From: Atopobium sp. | GTDB lineage: Bacteria > Actinomycetota > Coriobacteriia > Coriobacteriales > Atopobiaceae | Assembly (NCBI GenBank): GCA_018376005.1 | Contig: JAHACE010000015.1 | Location: 1 to 12,913 of the forward strand | Direction: 5' to 3' | Length of the DNA stretch: 12,913 nt | Shown: in pieces, positions 6,883-12,913 of the stretch | Layout: the number at the start of each line of letters is the position of its first letter | How positions within the stretch are numbered: position 1 is the stretch's first letter | The notes under the pieces: generated by a model | What the model saw: only the letters and a program-made list of their open reading frames with translations | Databases searched by the model: none | What the model was told of the DNA's origin: nothing | Position numbers and translations under genes: made by a program

Positions 6883-8292
6883 TTGAACATCACCGTTACC
6901 GCAGATAAGCCAGTTGACGAGAAACTCACCGTCAAGGTTACAGTTCCTGCTGCAGAGGTAGACGCTGCCATTAAGCAGGCTTACAAGGACATTGCAAACA
7001 AGTATTCCTTCCAGGGTTTCCGCAAGGGCCGCGCACCTCGTCCTGTCATTGATGGCATTGTTGGCCGCGAGGCAGTCCTTGCTCAGGCAACCAACGATCT
7101 TCTCGGAGCAGCAGAGCCACAGCTTCTTGAGGAGCTTGACCTTGTTCCTGTTGGCCGTGGTGATTATAACCAGGATGCAGACCTTCCTGTTGAGGGCCAG
7201 GATTACTCCTATGAGGTAGTCTTCAACGTTCGTCCTGAGGCTAAGCTTGACTCTTACGATGCTCCTGCAATCAACATGCCTCCAAATGAGGCAACTGAGG
7301 CTGAGGTTGATCACCAGATTAAGCAGCTTCTTTCTTACCAGGCTAAGTTTGAGAACACCAAGGAGAAGCGCGCTGTCAAAGAGGGCGACACCATTGGTGT
7401 AGACATTAAGAACATTGAGGGCGCTGCTCACATGGAGGGCGAGGACCGCGTTCTTACCCTTAACGGCACCCAGGCTCCAAAGGAGCTTGAGGAGGCACTC
7501 ATCGGCATGAAGCCAGGTGAGGAGAAAGAGGTCAAGTGGACTCACAGCCACACTCACGGCGATGAGGTTCACTCCCACGACTACGATATCAACGTCAAGG
7601 TTGTTGCTCACAAGAAGTCCGTCACTCCAGAGCTGACTGACGAGCTTGCAAAGAACACCTTTGGTTATGACACTGTCGAGAAACTCCGTGAGGCTGTTAA
7701 GTCTGAGATTGAGTCCGACAAGAAGAACTCTCTTCCAACTCTTAAAGAGGACCGTGTTGTAGAGGCTGTAGGCAAGCGTCTTCAGCTTGAGGAGGTTCCA
7801 GAGGAGTACAAGAACGAGGTCTTCAACGAGATTGCTCAGGAGTTCCTGAATGGTCTTCAGCAGCAGGGCATGAGCCTTGATATGTTCTTGGCTGCACGCG
7901 GTATCAAGACCGATGACTTCATCTCTGATCTTCGTGTTCAGGCTGAAGAGCGCGCACGTCAGTCCCTGGCTCTTGACGCAGTAGCTGCAGAGCTCAAGCT
8001 TGAGGCAACTGAAGATGACATCCGTGCAGAGTTTGAGCGTGCTGGTGTTCCTAACGTTGAGTCTGCAATTGAGGAGTGGCGCAAGGCTGGCCGTCTTCCT
8101 GCAATTCGCGAGTCCATCCGTCGCTCTAAGGCTCTTGATTGGCTGCGCGACAACGCAACCGTCACCGTTGTCGACGAGATTGCTGAGGCTGCTAAGGAAG
8201 AGCAGAAGGCAGAGAAGAAGCCTGCTAAGAAGGCTCCTGCTAAGAAGAAGGCAGCTAAGAAGGACGAGGACGCAGAGAAGGACGCTGAGTAG
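6883..8292 (+). CDS. tig: Trigger factor, ribosome-associated chaperone
   Basis: Binds the ribosome exit site and shields nascent chains; peptidyl-prolyl isomerase of the FKBP type. It has 469 residues, slightly longer than E. coli (432). The N-terminal ribosome-binding domain (about 1-145) carries the signature GFRKG at 45-49. A central FKBP-like domain (about 155-250) contains an unusual histidine cluster, H221, H223, H225, H230 and H232. The C-terminal substrate-cradle domain runs to about 430. The last 35 residues (about 434-469) are a Lys/Ala/Glu/Pro tail, probably disordered. TTG is taken as the start: GGAGGA lies four to five bases upstream and no other start fits the N-terminus. It heads the classical tig-clpP-clpX cluster. 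Confidence 0.96.
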   Translation: MNITVTADKPVDEKLTVKVTVPAAEVDAAIKQAYKDIANKYSFQGFRKGRAPRPVIDGIVGREAVLAQATNDLLGAAEPQLLEELDLVPVGRGDYNQDADLPVEGQDYSYEVVFNVRPEAKLDSYDAPAINMPPNEATEAEVDHQIKQLLSYQAKFENTKEKRAVKEGDTIGVDIKNIEGAAHMEGEDRVLTLNGTQAPKELEEALIGMKPGEEKEVKWTHSHTHGDEVHSHDYDINVKVVAHKKSVTPELTDELAKNTFGYDTVEKLREAVKSEIESDKKNSLPTLKEDRVVEAVGKRLQLEEVPEEYKNEVFNEIAQEFLNGLQQQGMSLDMFLAARGIKTDDFISDLRVQAEERARQSLALDAVAAELKLEATEDDIRAEFERAGVPNVESAIEEWRKAGRLPAIRESIRRSKALDWLRDNATVTVVDEIAEAAKEEQKAEKKPAKKAPAKKKAAKKDEDAEKDAE

Positions 8293-8357
8293 TCCGCAAC
8301 TGGTTGGGTTTCTCGCCAGAAAGACTGCGCCAAAAGTTGCAGTTACTTTGAATTTTT

Positions 8358-8393
8358 CATACCCCGGGTTAGAGACATGCTTCCCGGGGTATG
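8358..8393 (+). terminator. GC-rich hairpin between tig and clpP, weak terminator or mRNA element
   Basis: A perfect 11-bp inverted repeat (8358-8368 with 8383-8393, GGGG/CCCC core) surrounds a 14-base loop. Only TTT follows before CTAAGG, so it is a poor intrinsic terminator. It could reduce read-through, protect the tig mRNA 3' end or mark processing between tig and clpP. The rest of the tig-clpP gap (8293-8423) shows a weak GCAACT/AGTTGC pairing and no clear promoter. Confidence 0.5.
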
Positions 8394-8423
8394 TTTCTAA
8401 GGAAAGACCTTTGAAGGAGGATT

Positions 8424-9032
8424 ATGCATTATCCAACAAACATTCCAACCATTCCGTATGTTATTGAGCAGACTCCTCGTGGTGAGCGTAGCTATGACAT
8501 CTACTCCAGACTGCTCAATGATCGTATTGTTTTCTTGGGTGAGCCGGTAACGCGCGATTCTGCAAATCTTGTTATTGCGCAGCTTTTGCACCTTGAGAGC
8601 CAGGACCCAGACAAGGATATTTCTCTCTACATTGACTCTCCTGGTGGAGACGTTTATGCAGGCCTGGGCATTCTTGACACCATGAACTTCATCAAGCCAG
8701 ATGTTTCTACCATCTGCGTTGGTATGGCAGCATCAATGGGCGCTGTTCTTCTTGCAGCCGGTGCAAAGGGTAAGCGTCTCGCGCTTCCTAACTCTATGGT
8801 TATGATTCACCAGCCATCCAGTGGCGTTCAGGGTCAGCAGACCGATATCCAGATTATTGCAGATGAGACAAAGTGGATTCGCCAGCACCTCAATGAGTTG
8901 CTTTCGGATTATACTGGACAGCCTATCGAGAAGGTCAATGTAGACACCGAGCGCGATAATTATCTTCGTGCACAAGAGGCTTGTGACTACGGCCTGGTAG
9001 ACCGCGTTATCTCTTCTCGTAACGATCAATAA
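8424..9032 (+). CDS. clpP: ATP-dependent Clp protease proteolytic subunit
   Basis: Serine peptidase that forms a double-heptamer chamber and degrades proteins fed by ClpX or another Clp ATPase. It has 202 residues, the usual size. The triad is S104 (GMAASMGA), H129 (MIHQP) and D178 (ERDNYL), with the same spacing as mature E. coli ClpP (97, 122, 171). The DSPGGDV motif and the handle region are intact, so the enzyme should be active. AAGGAGG is very strong but ends only three bases before ATG, closer than normal; an in-frame stop just upstream (8412-8414) leaves no earlier start. The first residues suggest a short or absent propeptide. It is followed after 26 bases by clpX, its usual partner. 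Confidence 0.97.
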   Translation: MHYPTNIPTIPYVIEQTPRGERSYDIYSRLLNDRIVFLGEPVTRDSANLVIAQLLHLESQDPDKDISLYIDSPGGDVYAGLGILDTMNFIKPDVSTICVGMAASMGAVLLAAGAKGKRLALPNSMVMIHQPSSGVQGQQTDIQIIADETKWIRQHLNELLSDYTGQPIEKVNVDTERDNYLRAQEACDYGLVDRVISSRNDQ

Positions 9033-9058
9033 TTGTACTTGTATTGAGGGTTTAAGTT

Positions 9059-10261
9059 ATGGCTAAAGACCAGGACTTCTCGCCTTTTGGCGGATTAGAT
9101 GAGATGCACTGTTCTTTCTGCGGAAAGAGTAGGTCGCAGGTAAATAAGCTTATTCAGGGTCCTGGTGGAGTCTGCATTTGTGATGAGTGCGTCTCTACCT
9201 GCTCAGATATGATTGATGAGTCCCTTGGCTTTGATGAAGAGTCAGAGATTGAGACTCACTCTGATGAACCTGTTATCAAAGACCTGCCAACTCCGCATGA
9301 GATTTACGATGAGCTGTCTCAGTACGTAATGGGTCAAGAAGACGCTAAGCGTGCTATGTCGGTTGCGGTGTATAACCACTATCGTCGTATTCTTTCGGGC
9401 AACGATGAGCCTCAGGAGGGCCAGGAGGATGTTGAGATTGCAAAGTCCAACATCTTGCTGCTGGGTCCAACTGGTACTGGTAAAACCTTGCTTGCTCAGA
9501 CACTTGCTCGTTTTCTTGAGGTTCCGTTTGCTATTGCTGACGCAACAACTCTTACCGAAGCTGGCTACGTTGGTGAAGATGTCGAGAATATCCTGCTTAA
9601 GCTCATTACTGCTGCTGATGGCGATGTTGAGCGCGCTCAGGTGGGCATTGTCTACATCGATGAGATTGATAAGATTGCTCGCAAGGCAGGAGGCCGCAAG
9701 CACCCTCAACAGGAGCTTATTCATATTGATACCACCAATATCTTGTTTATCTGTGGTGGCGCTTTTGTTGGTTTGGATAAGATTGTTGCTGATCGTATTG
9801 GTAAAAAGGGAATTGGCTTTAACTCTGACGTTGCTCAGAATGTCAAAGAGGGTGAGTCCGAGCTCATTGCCAAGGTAATGCCTCAGGACCTGCACAGGTT
9901 TGGCATGATTCCAGAGCTTTTGGGCCGTATTCCTGTTATCACTTCTACTCGTGAGCTTGGTGAAGAAGATCTGATGAGCATTCTCACAGATCCAAAGAAT
10001 GCTCTTACCAAGCAGTACAAGCGCATGTTTGAGCTTGAGGGCGTAGATTTGGAGTTTACTGAGGATTCGCTCAGAGAGATTGCCAAGAAGGCCTTGGCTC
10101 GCGGTACTGGTGCTCGTGGTCTTCGTGCAATCTGCGAGTCTACGTTGCAAGAGACCATGTTTGATTTGCCATCAGATTTGGATATCACTAAGGTTGTGGT
10201 TACTCCAGAAAGTGTTGGCGGAGAAAACGCTCCAGAAATCATCAGGGGCAAAAAGAAATAA
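9059..10261 (+). CDS. clpX: Clp protease ATPase subunit ClpX with internal deletion
   Basis: AAA+ unfoldase that recognises, unfolds and feeds substrates into ClpP. It has 400 residues. Present are a C4 zinc-binding domain (C18, C21, C41, C44, with extra C39), Walker A GPTGTGKT 136-143, pore-1 loop GYVG 169-172, Walker B IDEID 200-204, RKH loop 213-215, ClpP-docking IGF 252-254, and a small domain with sensor-2 GARGLR and NALTKQY. Missing is the segment between RK (208-209) and GGRKHPQQE (211 onward): one Ala replaces what in E. coli is residues 193-225, i.e. the pore-2 loop, the GEGVQQALLK helix and the strand before the RKH loop. The flanks are in frame without stops. Adding about 32 residues would restore a usual length. 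Function is therefore uncertain: ClpP docking and ATP-binding motifs remain, but the large AAA+ domain lacks a core helix. Deletion, strain mutation or assembly error are all possible. Confidence 0.93.
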   Translation: MAKDQDFSPFGGLDEMHCSFCGKSRSQVNKLIQGPGGVCICDECVSTCSDMIDESLGFDEESEIETHSDEPVIKDLPTPHEIYDELSQYVMGQEDAKRAMSVAVYNHYRRILSGNDEPQEGQEDVEIAKSNILLLGPTGTGKTLLAQTLARFLEVPFAIADATTLTEAGYVGEDVENILLKLITAADGDVERAQVGIVYIDEIDKIARKAGGRKHPQQELIHIDTTNILFICGGAFVGLDKIVADRIGKKGIGFNSDVAQNVKEGESELIAKVMPQDLHRFGMIPELLGRIPVITSTRELGEEDLMSILTDPKNALTKQYKRMFELEGVDLEFTEDSLREIAKKALARGTGARGLRAICESTLQETMFDLPSDLDITKVVVTPESVGGENAPEIIRGKKK

Positions 10262-10274
10262 CTCGTATAGCAAT

Positions 10275-10303
10275 AAAAAAGGAGGTCGAAAGACCTCCTT
10301 TTG
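10275..10303. terminator. Two-way intrinsic terminator between clpX and the GT8 gene
   Basis: An 11-bp stem (10277-10287 with 10292-10302) closes a GAAA loop. The plus strand has four T in the 3' arm. The minus strand would end in six T, so it is a better terminator for the minus-strand operon. It lies between convergent stops at 10261 and 10306. Confidence 0.88.
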
Positions 10304-10305
10304 CG

Positions 10306-11451
10306 TTATAGGTTGCCGCCACCAAGTTTGTTGTATGACGTAATAACTCTGGTACGTGTTTTGGTACCTGGTGGAAAAACGGTATCAAACAAAGGCATGA
10401 TGCCACGGAAAAGAACGCCACTTTGCACGCGGTGAGAAAGACCTTTTACCGTGCGTCTTGACTCTTCAAGCTGAGAGCGAAGCTCCTCAAGGTAAGGGGA
10501 GCGACGCGCATAGAACCAGAAAAGACCTGCAAGATCTGAGTTTGGATAAAGCCAAGGTCTGTTGTCTGGTCCTGCAAAATGCGCAATGCAGATATTCTTA
10601 CGAGCTTCTTCGTATTCTTCTCGCACGTCTTTTGGTGCTTGAGCAACAATGTGATCGCGGCGAAGGAATTGCCAGTCTACCAGGTAATTCCATTTCATAT
10701 TAATACGGAGATAGTGGCCGTTTACAAACCTGTTAAGAACATCTTGATCAAGCCAGCGCCATGCGCGCATGGTTGAGACCTTCAGAAACTCTTCAGGAGA
10801 AATCTGCTTTCTAATCTCTTCTAGGTTCATCAAAATGACGCCAGCCTGGAAGTAATCGTGAGGATCATCCATACCCAGCTCATTTTTGAGGTAGGGGCCA
10901 ACTGTGGCGTCATAGCCATCAATCTGACCAATGGTATCGGCGTCGCGTGTTGCGCCTACCAAGTATCCTGTGACGTCTATATCGTAGAGCTCTGCAATAT
11001 CGGTATTAACTACCAGGTCAGAGTCAAGGTAGATAGCTTTATTGACGTTGGGAAGCAATGAGGGAGCAAGTAGCCTGTAGTAAGTTTCTGGTCTAAAGTG
11101 ACCATGATGAGGAAGCTCAATATCACCAAGGGCAGCGTCAACATCTAAGAAGCCAACATGGACGTTATCAACAAGCTGAGCCTGACGAGTAAGCGTAATC
11201 ATGCTGGTAGGAGTGAGGTCACGAGTCAAAACAATGATATCGTAACGACGTTCTGGATTGACATTCTCAATGATGGATTGAATTGCTACAGATAAATACG
11301 GCACAAAGTTATCGCTGCAGGCAAAAACAAGCACAACGTCATTAAGAGTAAGTCCCAGCTCATCGGATGAGCTTGCAAGCATTGCTCCAGAAAGCTGTGC
11401 CCTGCCTGTTCCAACAAGGCGCTGTGTGGGTATTTTACGTAATCTTCTCAT
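10306..11451 (-). CDS. Family 8 (GT8) glycosyltransferase
   Basis: A retaining, GT-A fold, metal-dependent sugar transferase, related to those that extend lipopolysaccharide or other surface glycans. The acceptor and sugar are unknown. It has 381 residues. Motifs in order are a nucleotide-sugar fold start (VVLVFACSDNF, about 39-49), the metal-binding DxD as D143 and D145 in YLDSD, FQAGVILMNL (201-210), LDQDVLN (234-240) and HFAGPDNRPW (291-300), the GT8 equivalent of HxxGxxKPW. No signal peptide or membrane span is seen, so it is probably cytosolic. The tail (about 315-381) is basic, with a charged helix. The ATG at 11451 has no clear ribosome site. An in-frame ATG at 11382 follows GGAG too closely; the fold starts after both, so the start is unsettled. 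It lies 17 bases after the tatD-like stop, suggesting one operon. Confidence 0.88.
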   Translation of the reverse strand: MRRLRKIPTQRLVGTGRAQLSGAMLASSSDELGLTLNDVVLVFACSDNFVPYLSVAIQSIIENVNPERRYDIIVLTRDLTPTSMITLTRQAQLVDNVHVGFLDVDAALGDIELPHHGHFRPETYYRLLAPSLLPNVNKAIYLDSDLVVNTDIAELYDIDVTGYLVGATRDADTIGQIDGYDATVGPYLKNELGMDDPHDYFQAGVILMNLEEIRKQISPEEFLKVSTMRAWRWLDQDVLNRFVNGHYLRINMKWNYLVDWQFLRRDHIVAQAPKDVREEYEEARKNICIAHFAGPDNRPWLYPNSDLAGLFWFYARRSPYLEELRSQLEESRRTVKGLSHRVQSGVLFRGIMPLFDTVFPPGTKTRTRVITSYNKLGGGNL

Positions 11452-11468
11452 ACGTAAGACTTTAACAC

Positions 11469-12239
11469 TTAGACGCCAAAAACGCCTGCTGCGTTTGTCA
11501 TTACTTCGGTTTGCACAGAGTATCCACGGGCCTCGCTAAGACCGCTAAGCGCGCGTTTCAGGCTATCCACAATGTCCGCAGCGTCAATATCTGTGTGATT
11601 ACTGGAGGGAAGGTCAGTCTCGGTAAGAAGCTTATCTTGTGGATACACCTTAGCGTATTCACGGCCACGCTTGGTCTTAAGGCTCATCTCGCCAACAGAG
11701 AACCAACAGCCAAGCTTAATAGCCCTTTGGAGCTCTTCTGAGCTACCGCTAAACCAATGGATGATAGGAACACACTCTTGAGCGGCTCCTGTCTGTTCAA
11801 GAATGTCTAGCACCGCATTAACGCTTCTAACGGTGTGCATCGAGAGCACTCGTGGCTGGTCGTTGCGTGAAAGCTCTGCTGCACGTGCGCAAATCTTTGT
11901 AAAGGCCTTAACCTGCAAATCTTGCAACCCATCAACACAATAGCGAGAAGAAAAATCTAGTCCAATCTCGCCAATGTAAGGCGTCTGCTCCATTAGTTCT
12001 ATCAGGAGCTCTATATCTTTTTGAGTAACGCGACCGTCAGAGATGTACCAGGGATGTGCTCCTAGTCCCACGCGGATGTTGGCTTGCGTAAGCTGAGGAG
12101 CAAGTTCTAGGTAGTCCTGAGGAGTAACACCACAGGCAAAGAAACCTAATCCGGCGTCATGGGAACTTCTCGCTACATTGAGTGGAGTGTCCATAAGGTT
12201 GGCATGGACGTGCGCATCAAAGTATGTGAGGTTACTCAT
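11469..12239 (-). CDS. TatD-family metal-dependent hydrolase (QatD-like branch)
   Basis: A TIM-barrel hydrolase of the amidohydrolase superfamily; TatD members are described as DNases. It has 256 residues from the chosen start. Metal ligands are H10 and H12 (DAHVH), E91 (GEIGLDF), H135 (LSMHT), H161 (IIHWFSG) and D209 (TETDLP). The set is complete, so catalysis is likely. The wording LSMH, HWFSG and LGCWFSVG is closer, as I recall, to QatD (the TatD-like partner of the Qat defence system) than to E. coli TatD. No qatA, qatB or qatC lies next to it. The start at 12239 is preferred because it overlaps the end of the upstream tcdA gene by eight bases (ATGAGTAA) and homology starts at once. An ATG at 12278 would add 13 residues and lengthen the overlap. 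Translational coupling to tcdA is likely. Confidence 0.87.
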   Translation of the reverse strand: MSNLTYFDAHVHANLMDTPLNVARSSHDAGLGFFACGVTPQDYLELAPQLTQANIRVGLGAHPWYISDGRVTQKDIELLIELMEQTPYIGEIGLDFSSRYCVDGLQDLQVKAFTKICARAAELSRNDQPRVLSMHTVRSVNAVLDILEQTGAAQECVPIIHWFSGSSEELQRAIKLGCWFSVGEMSLKTKRGREYAKVYPQDKLLTETDLPSSNHTDIDAADIVDSLKRALSGLSEARGYSVQTEVMTNAAGVFGV

Positions 12240-12913
12240 GATCAAGCCCTGAAAGATGCAGAATGACGTCTGAGGCAATCATCTGACCCATAATAGGAGG
12301 GTAGTAGGACATAGTTCCTAGCTTGGCAGATTTGCCCGTTGCGCCCTCTGGTGCAAAAACTGGTCGCGCTGGCTCAGGGGAGTAGAGAACACGGAAGTCG
12401 GCAAGTCCACGCTTCTTGGACTCTTTTCTCATTACTCTTGCAAGAGCATCAGTATGCGTTTTTGAAAGCGTAGTAATTTCCAGGAGTTCTGGATGGATTT
12501 TATTGCCGCCGCCCATGCTAGAGATAAGGTAGATGTCGTTTTTCTGACACCATGCCACAACAGCCAATTTGGCAGAAATGGTATCGATGGCATCAACCAC
12601 AACATCTGGTTTTGGAAGAGCAGAAAGCTGCTCGTCAACGTTGTCTTTAAGCAAAAAAGCGTCAAGGGTGACCACGTGAGCGTCTGGATTAATGTCCAGA
12701 ATCATCTCTTTGGTAACGTCAACTTTTCTTTTTCCAATGGTGCTCACATAGGCAATAGCCTGTCTATTAAGGTTGGATGCTTCTACTGCATCAGCATCCA
12801 CTAAAACAAAGGAACCTACACCGCCTCTGGCCAGCGCCTGAACACAGTTTGAACCAACGCCACCAAGCCCTAAGACCATAACGCAGGAATTTTGAATTTG
12901 TCCAAGGCGGTCT
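12232..12913 (-). CDS. tcdA: tRNA threonylcarbamoyladenosine dehydratase (ThiF/E1-like), 5'-truncated
   Basis: An ATP-using E1-like enzyme that cyclises t6A to ct6A at position 37 of ANN-decoding tRNAs. The frame is open to the right edge: eleven codons precede the internal Met at 12879, so the start lies outside the window, roughly 25 residues away by comparison with E. coli TcdA. Numbering from that Met, the nucleotide-binding loop is GLGGVGS (4-10), followed by DADAVEASNLNRQ (28-40, adenylation site), VDAID (95-99), MGGGNKIHP (122-130) and YSPEPAR (166-172), which is the TcdA/CsdL mark that separates it from ThiF and MoeB. No CxxC zinc pair or ThiS partner is seen. It is the first visible gene of the minus-strand run, overlapping the TatD-family gene. 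Confidence 0.9.
   Translation of the reverse strand, partial: DRLGQIQNSCVMVLGLGGVGSNCVQALARGGVGSFVLVDADAVEASNLNRQAIAYVSTIGKRKVDVTKEMILDINPDAHVVTLDAFLLKDNVDEQLSALPKPDVVVDAIDTISAKLAVVAWCQKNDIYLISSMGGGNKIHPELLEITTLSKTHTDALARVMRKESKKRGLADFRVLYSPEPARPVFAPEGATGKSAKLGTMSYYPPIMGQMIASDVILHLSGLDHE

Noticed and set aside
8293..8423. ClgR, CtsR or HspR operator upstream of clpP
   Set aside because: No match to the CGCY-N-GCG, GTCAAA-repeat or CTTGAGT inverted-repeat forms; the CGCC...GCGCC bases at about 8313-8331 have the wrong spacing.
9242..10150. Minus-strand open frame of 302 codons inside clpX
   Set aside because: Antisense shadow with no family resemblance; clpX itself is certain on the plus strand.
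12240..12278. Alternative TatD-family start at ATG 12278
   Set aside because: Adds 13 residues outside family homology and lies deeper inside tcdA; 12239 starts just before the metal-binding DAHVH.
1..12913. Mobile elements, CRISPR array, phage genes or a defence operon
   Set aside because: No transposase, integrase, direct-repeat array or terminal inverted repeats seen on either strand; all sizeable frames are accounted for by chromosomal genes.

Overview
The window is a housekeeping segment of a bacterial chromosome. Base composition looks balanced (GC near 50%). The set of genes and the character of their products (a glutamate dehydrogenase of the fermentative type, actinobacterial-style CarA with GICLGNQ, lysine-rich trigger-factor tail) suggest an actinobacterium of the class Coriobacteriia, perhaps near Atopobium/Lancefieldella/Olsenella. 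That placement is inferred from general resemblance and has not been tested by search. No insertion sequence, prophage, CRISPR array or integration site is visible, and coding density is high.

Layout from left to right: (1) the 3' nine-tenths of a glutamate dehydrogenase gene (gdhA, +), ending at a strong two-way terminator; (2) a convergent 3-methyladenine DNA glycosylase gene (mpg, -); (3) a carA leader of about 130 nt that looks like a PyrR-type attenuator (binding hairpin, antiterminator, terminator), followed by the overlapping pair carA-carB (+), which make carbamoyl phosphate for pyrimidines and arginine, and a terminator; (4) tRNA-Leu(UAG) with its own short terminator, then tig (trigger factor), clpP and clpX (all +): a chaperone and ATP-dependent protease cluster; (5) another two-way terminator and a convergent minus-strand run read tcdA -> tatD-like -> GT8 glycosyltransferase, with tcdA cut by the right edge.

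The most unusual feature is clpX. The frame is open and the N-terminal zinc finger, Walker A and B, GYVG pore-1 loop, RKH loop, ClpP-docking IGF loop and sensor-2 GARGLR are all present. However, the stretch that normally joins the Walker B helix to the RKH loop (E. coli residues 194-225, including the pore-2 loop and the highly conserved GEGVQQALLK helix) is missing in frame, about 32 codons. Other points worth a second look are the carA attenuator, the terminator squeezed between tRNA-Leu and tig, a histidine-rich insert and a Lys/Ala tail in trigger factor, and a TatD-family protein that resembles the QatD branch but sits outside any Qat operon.
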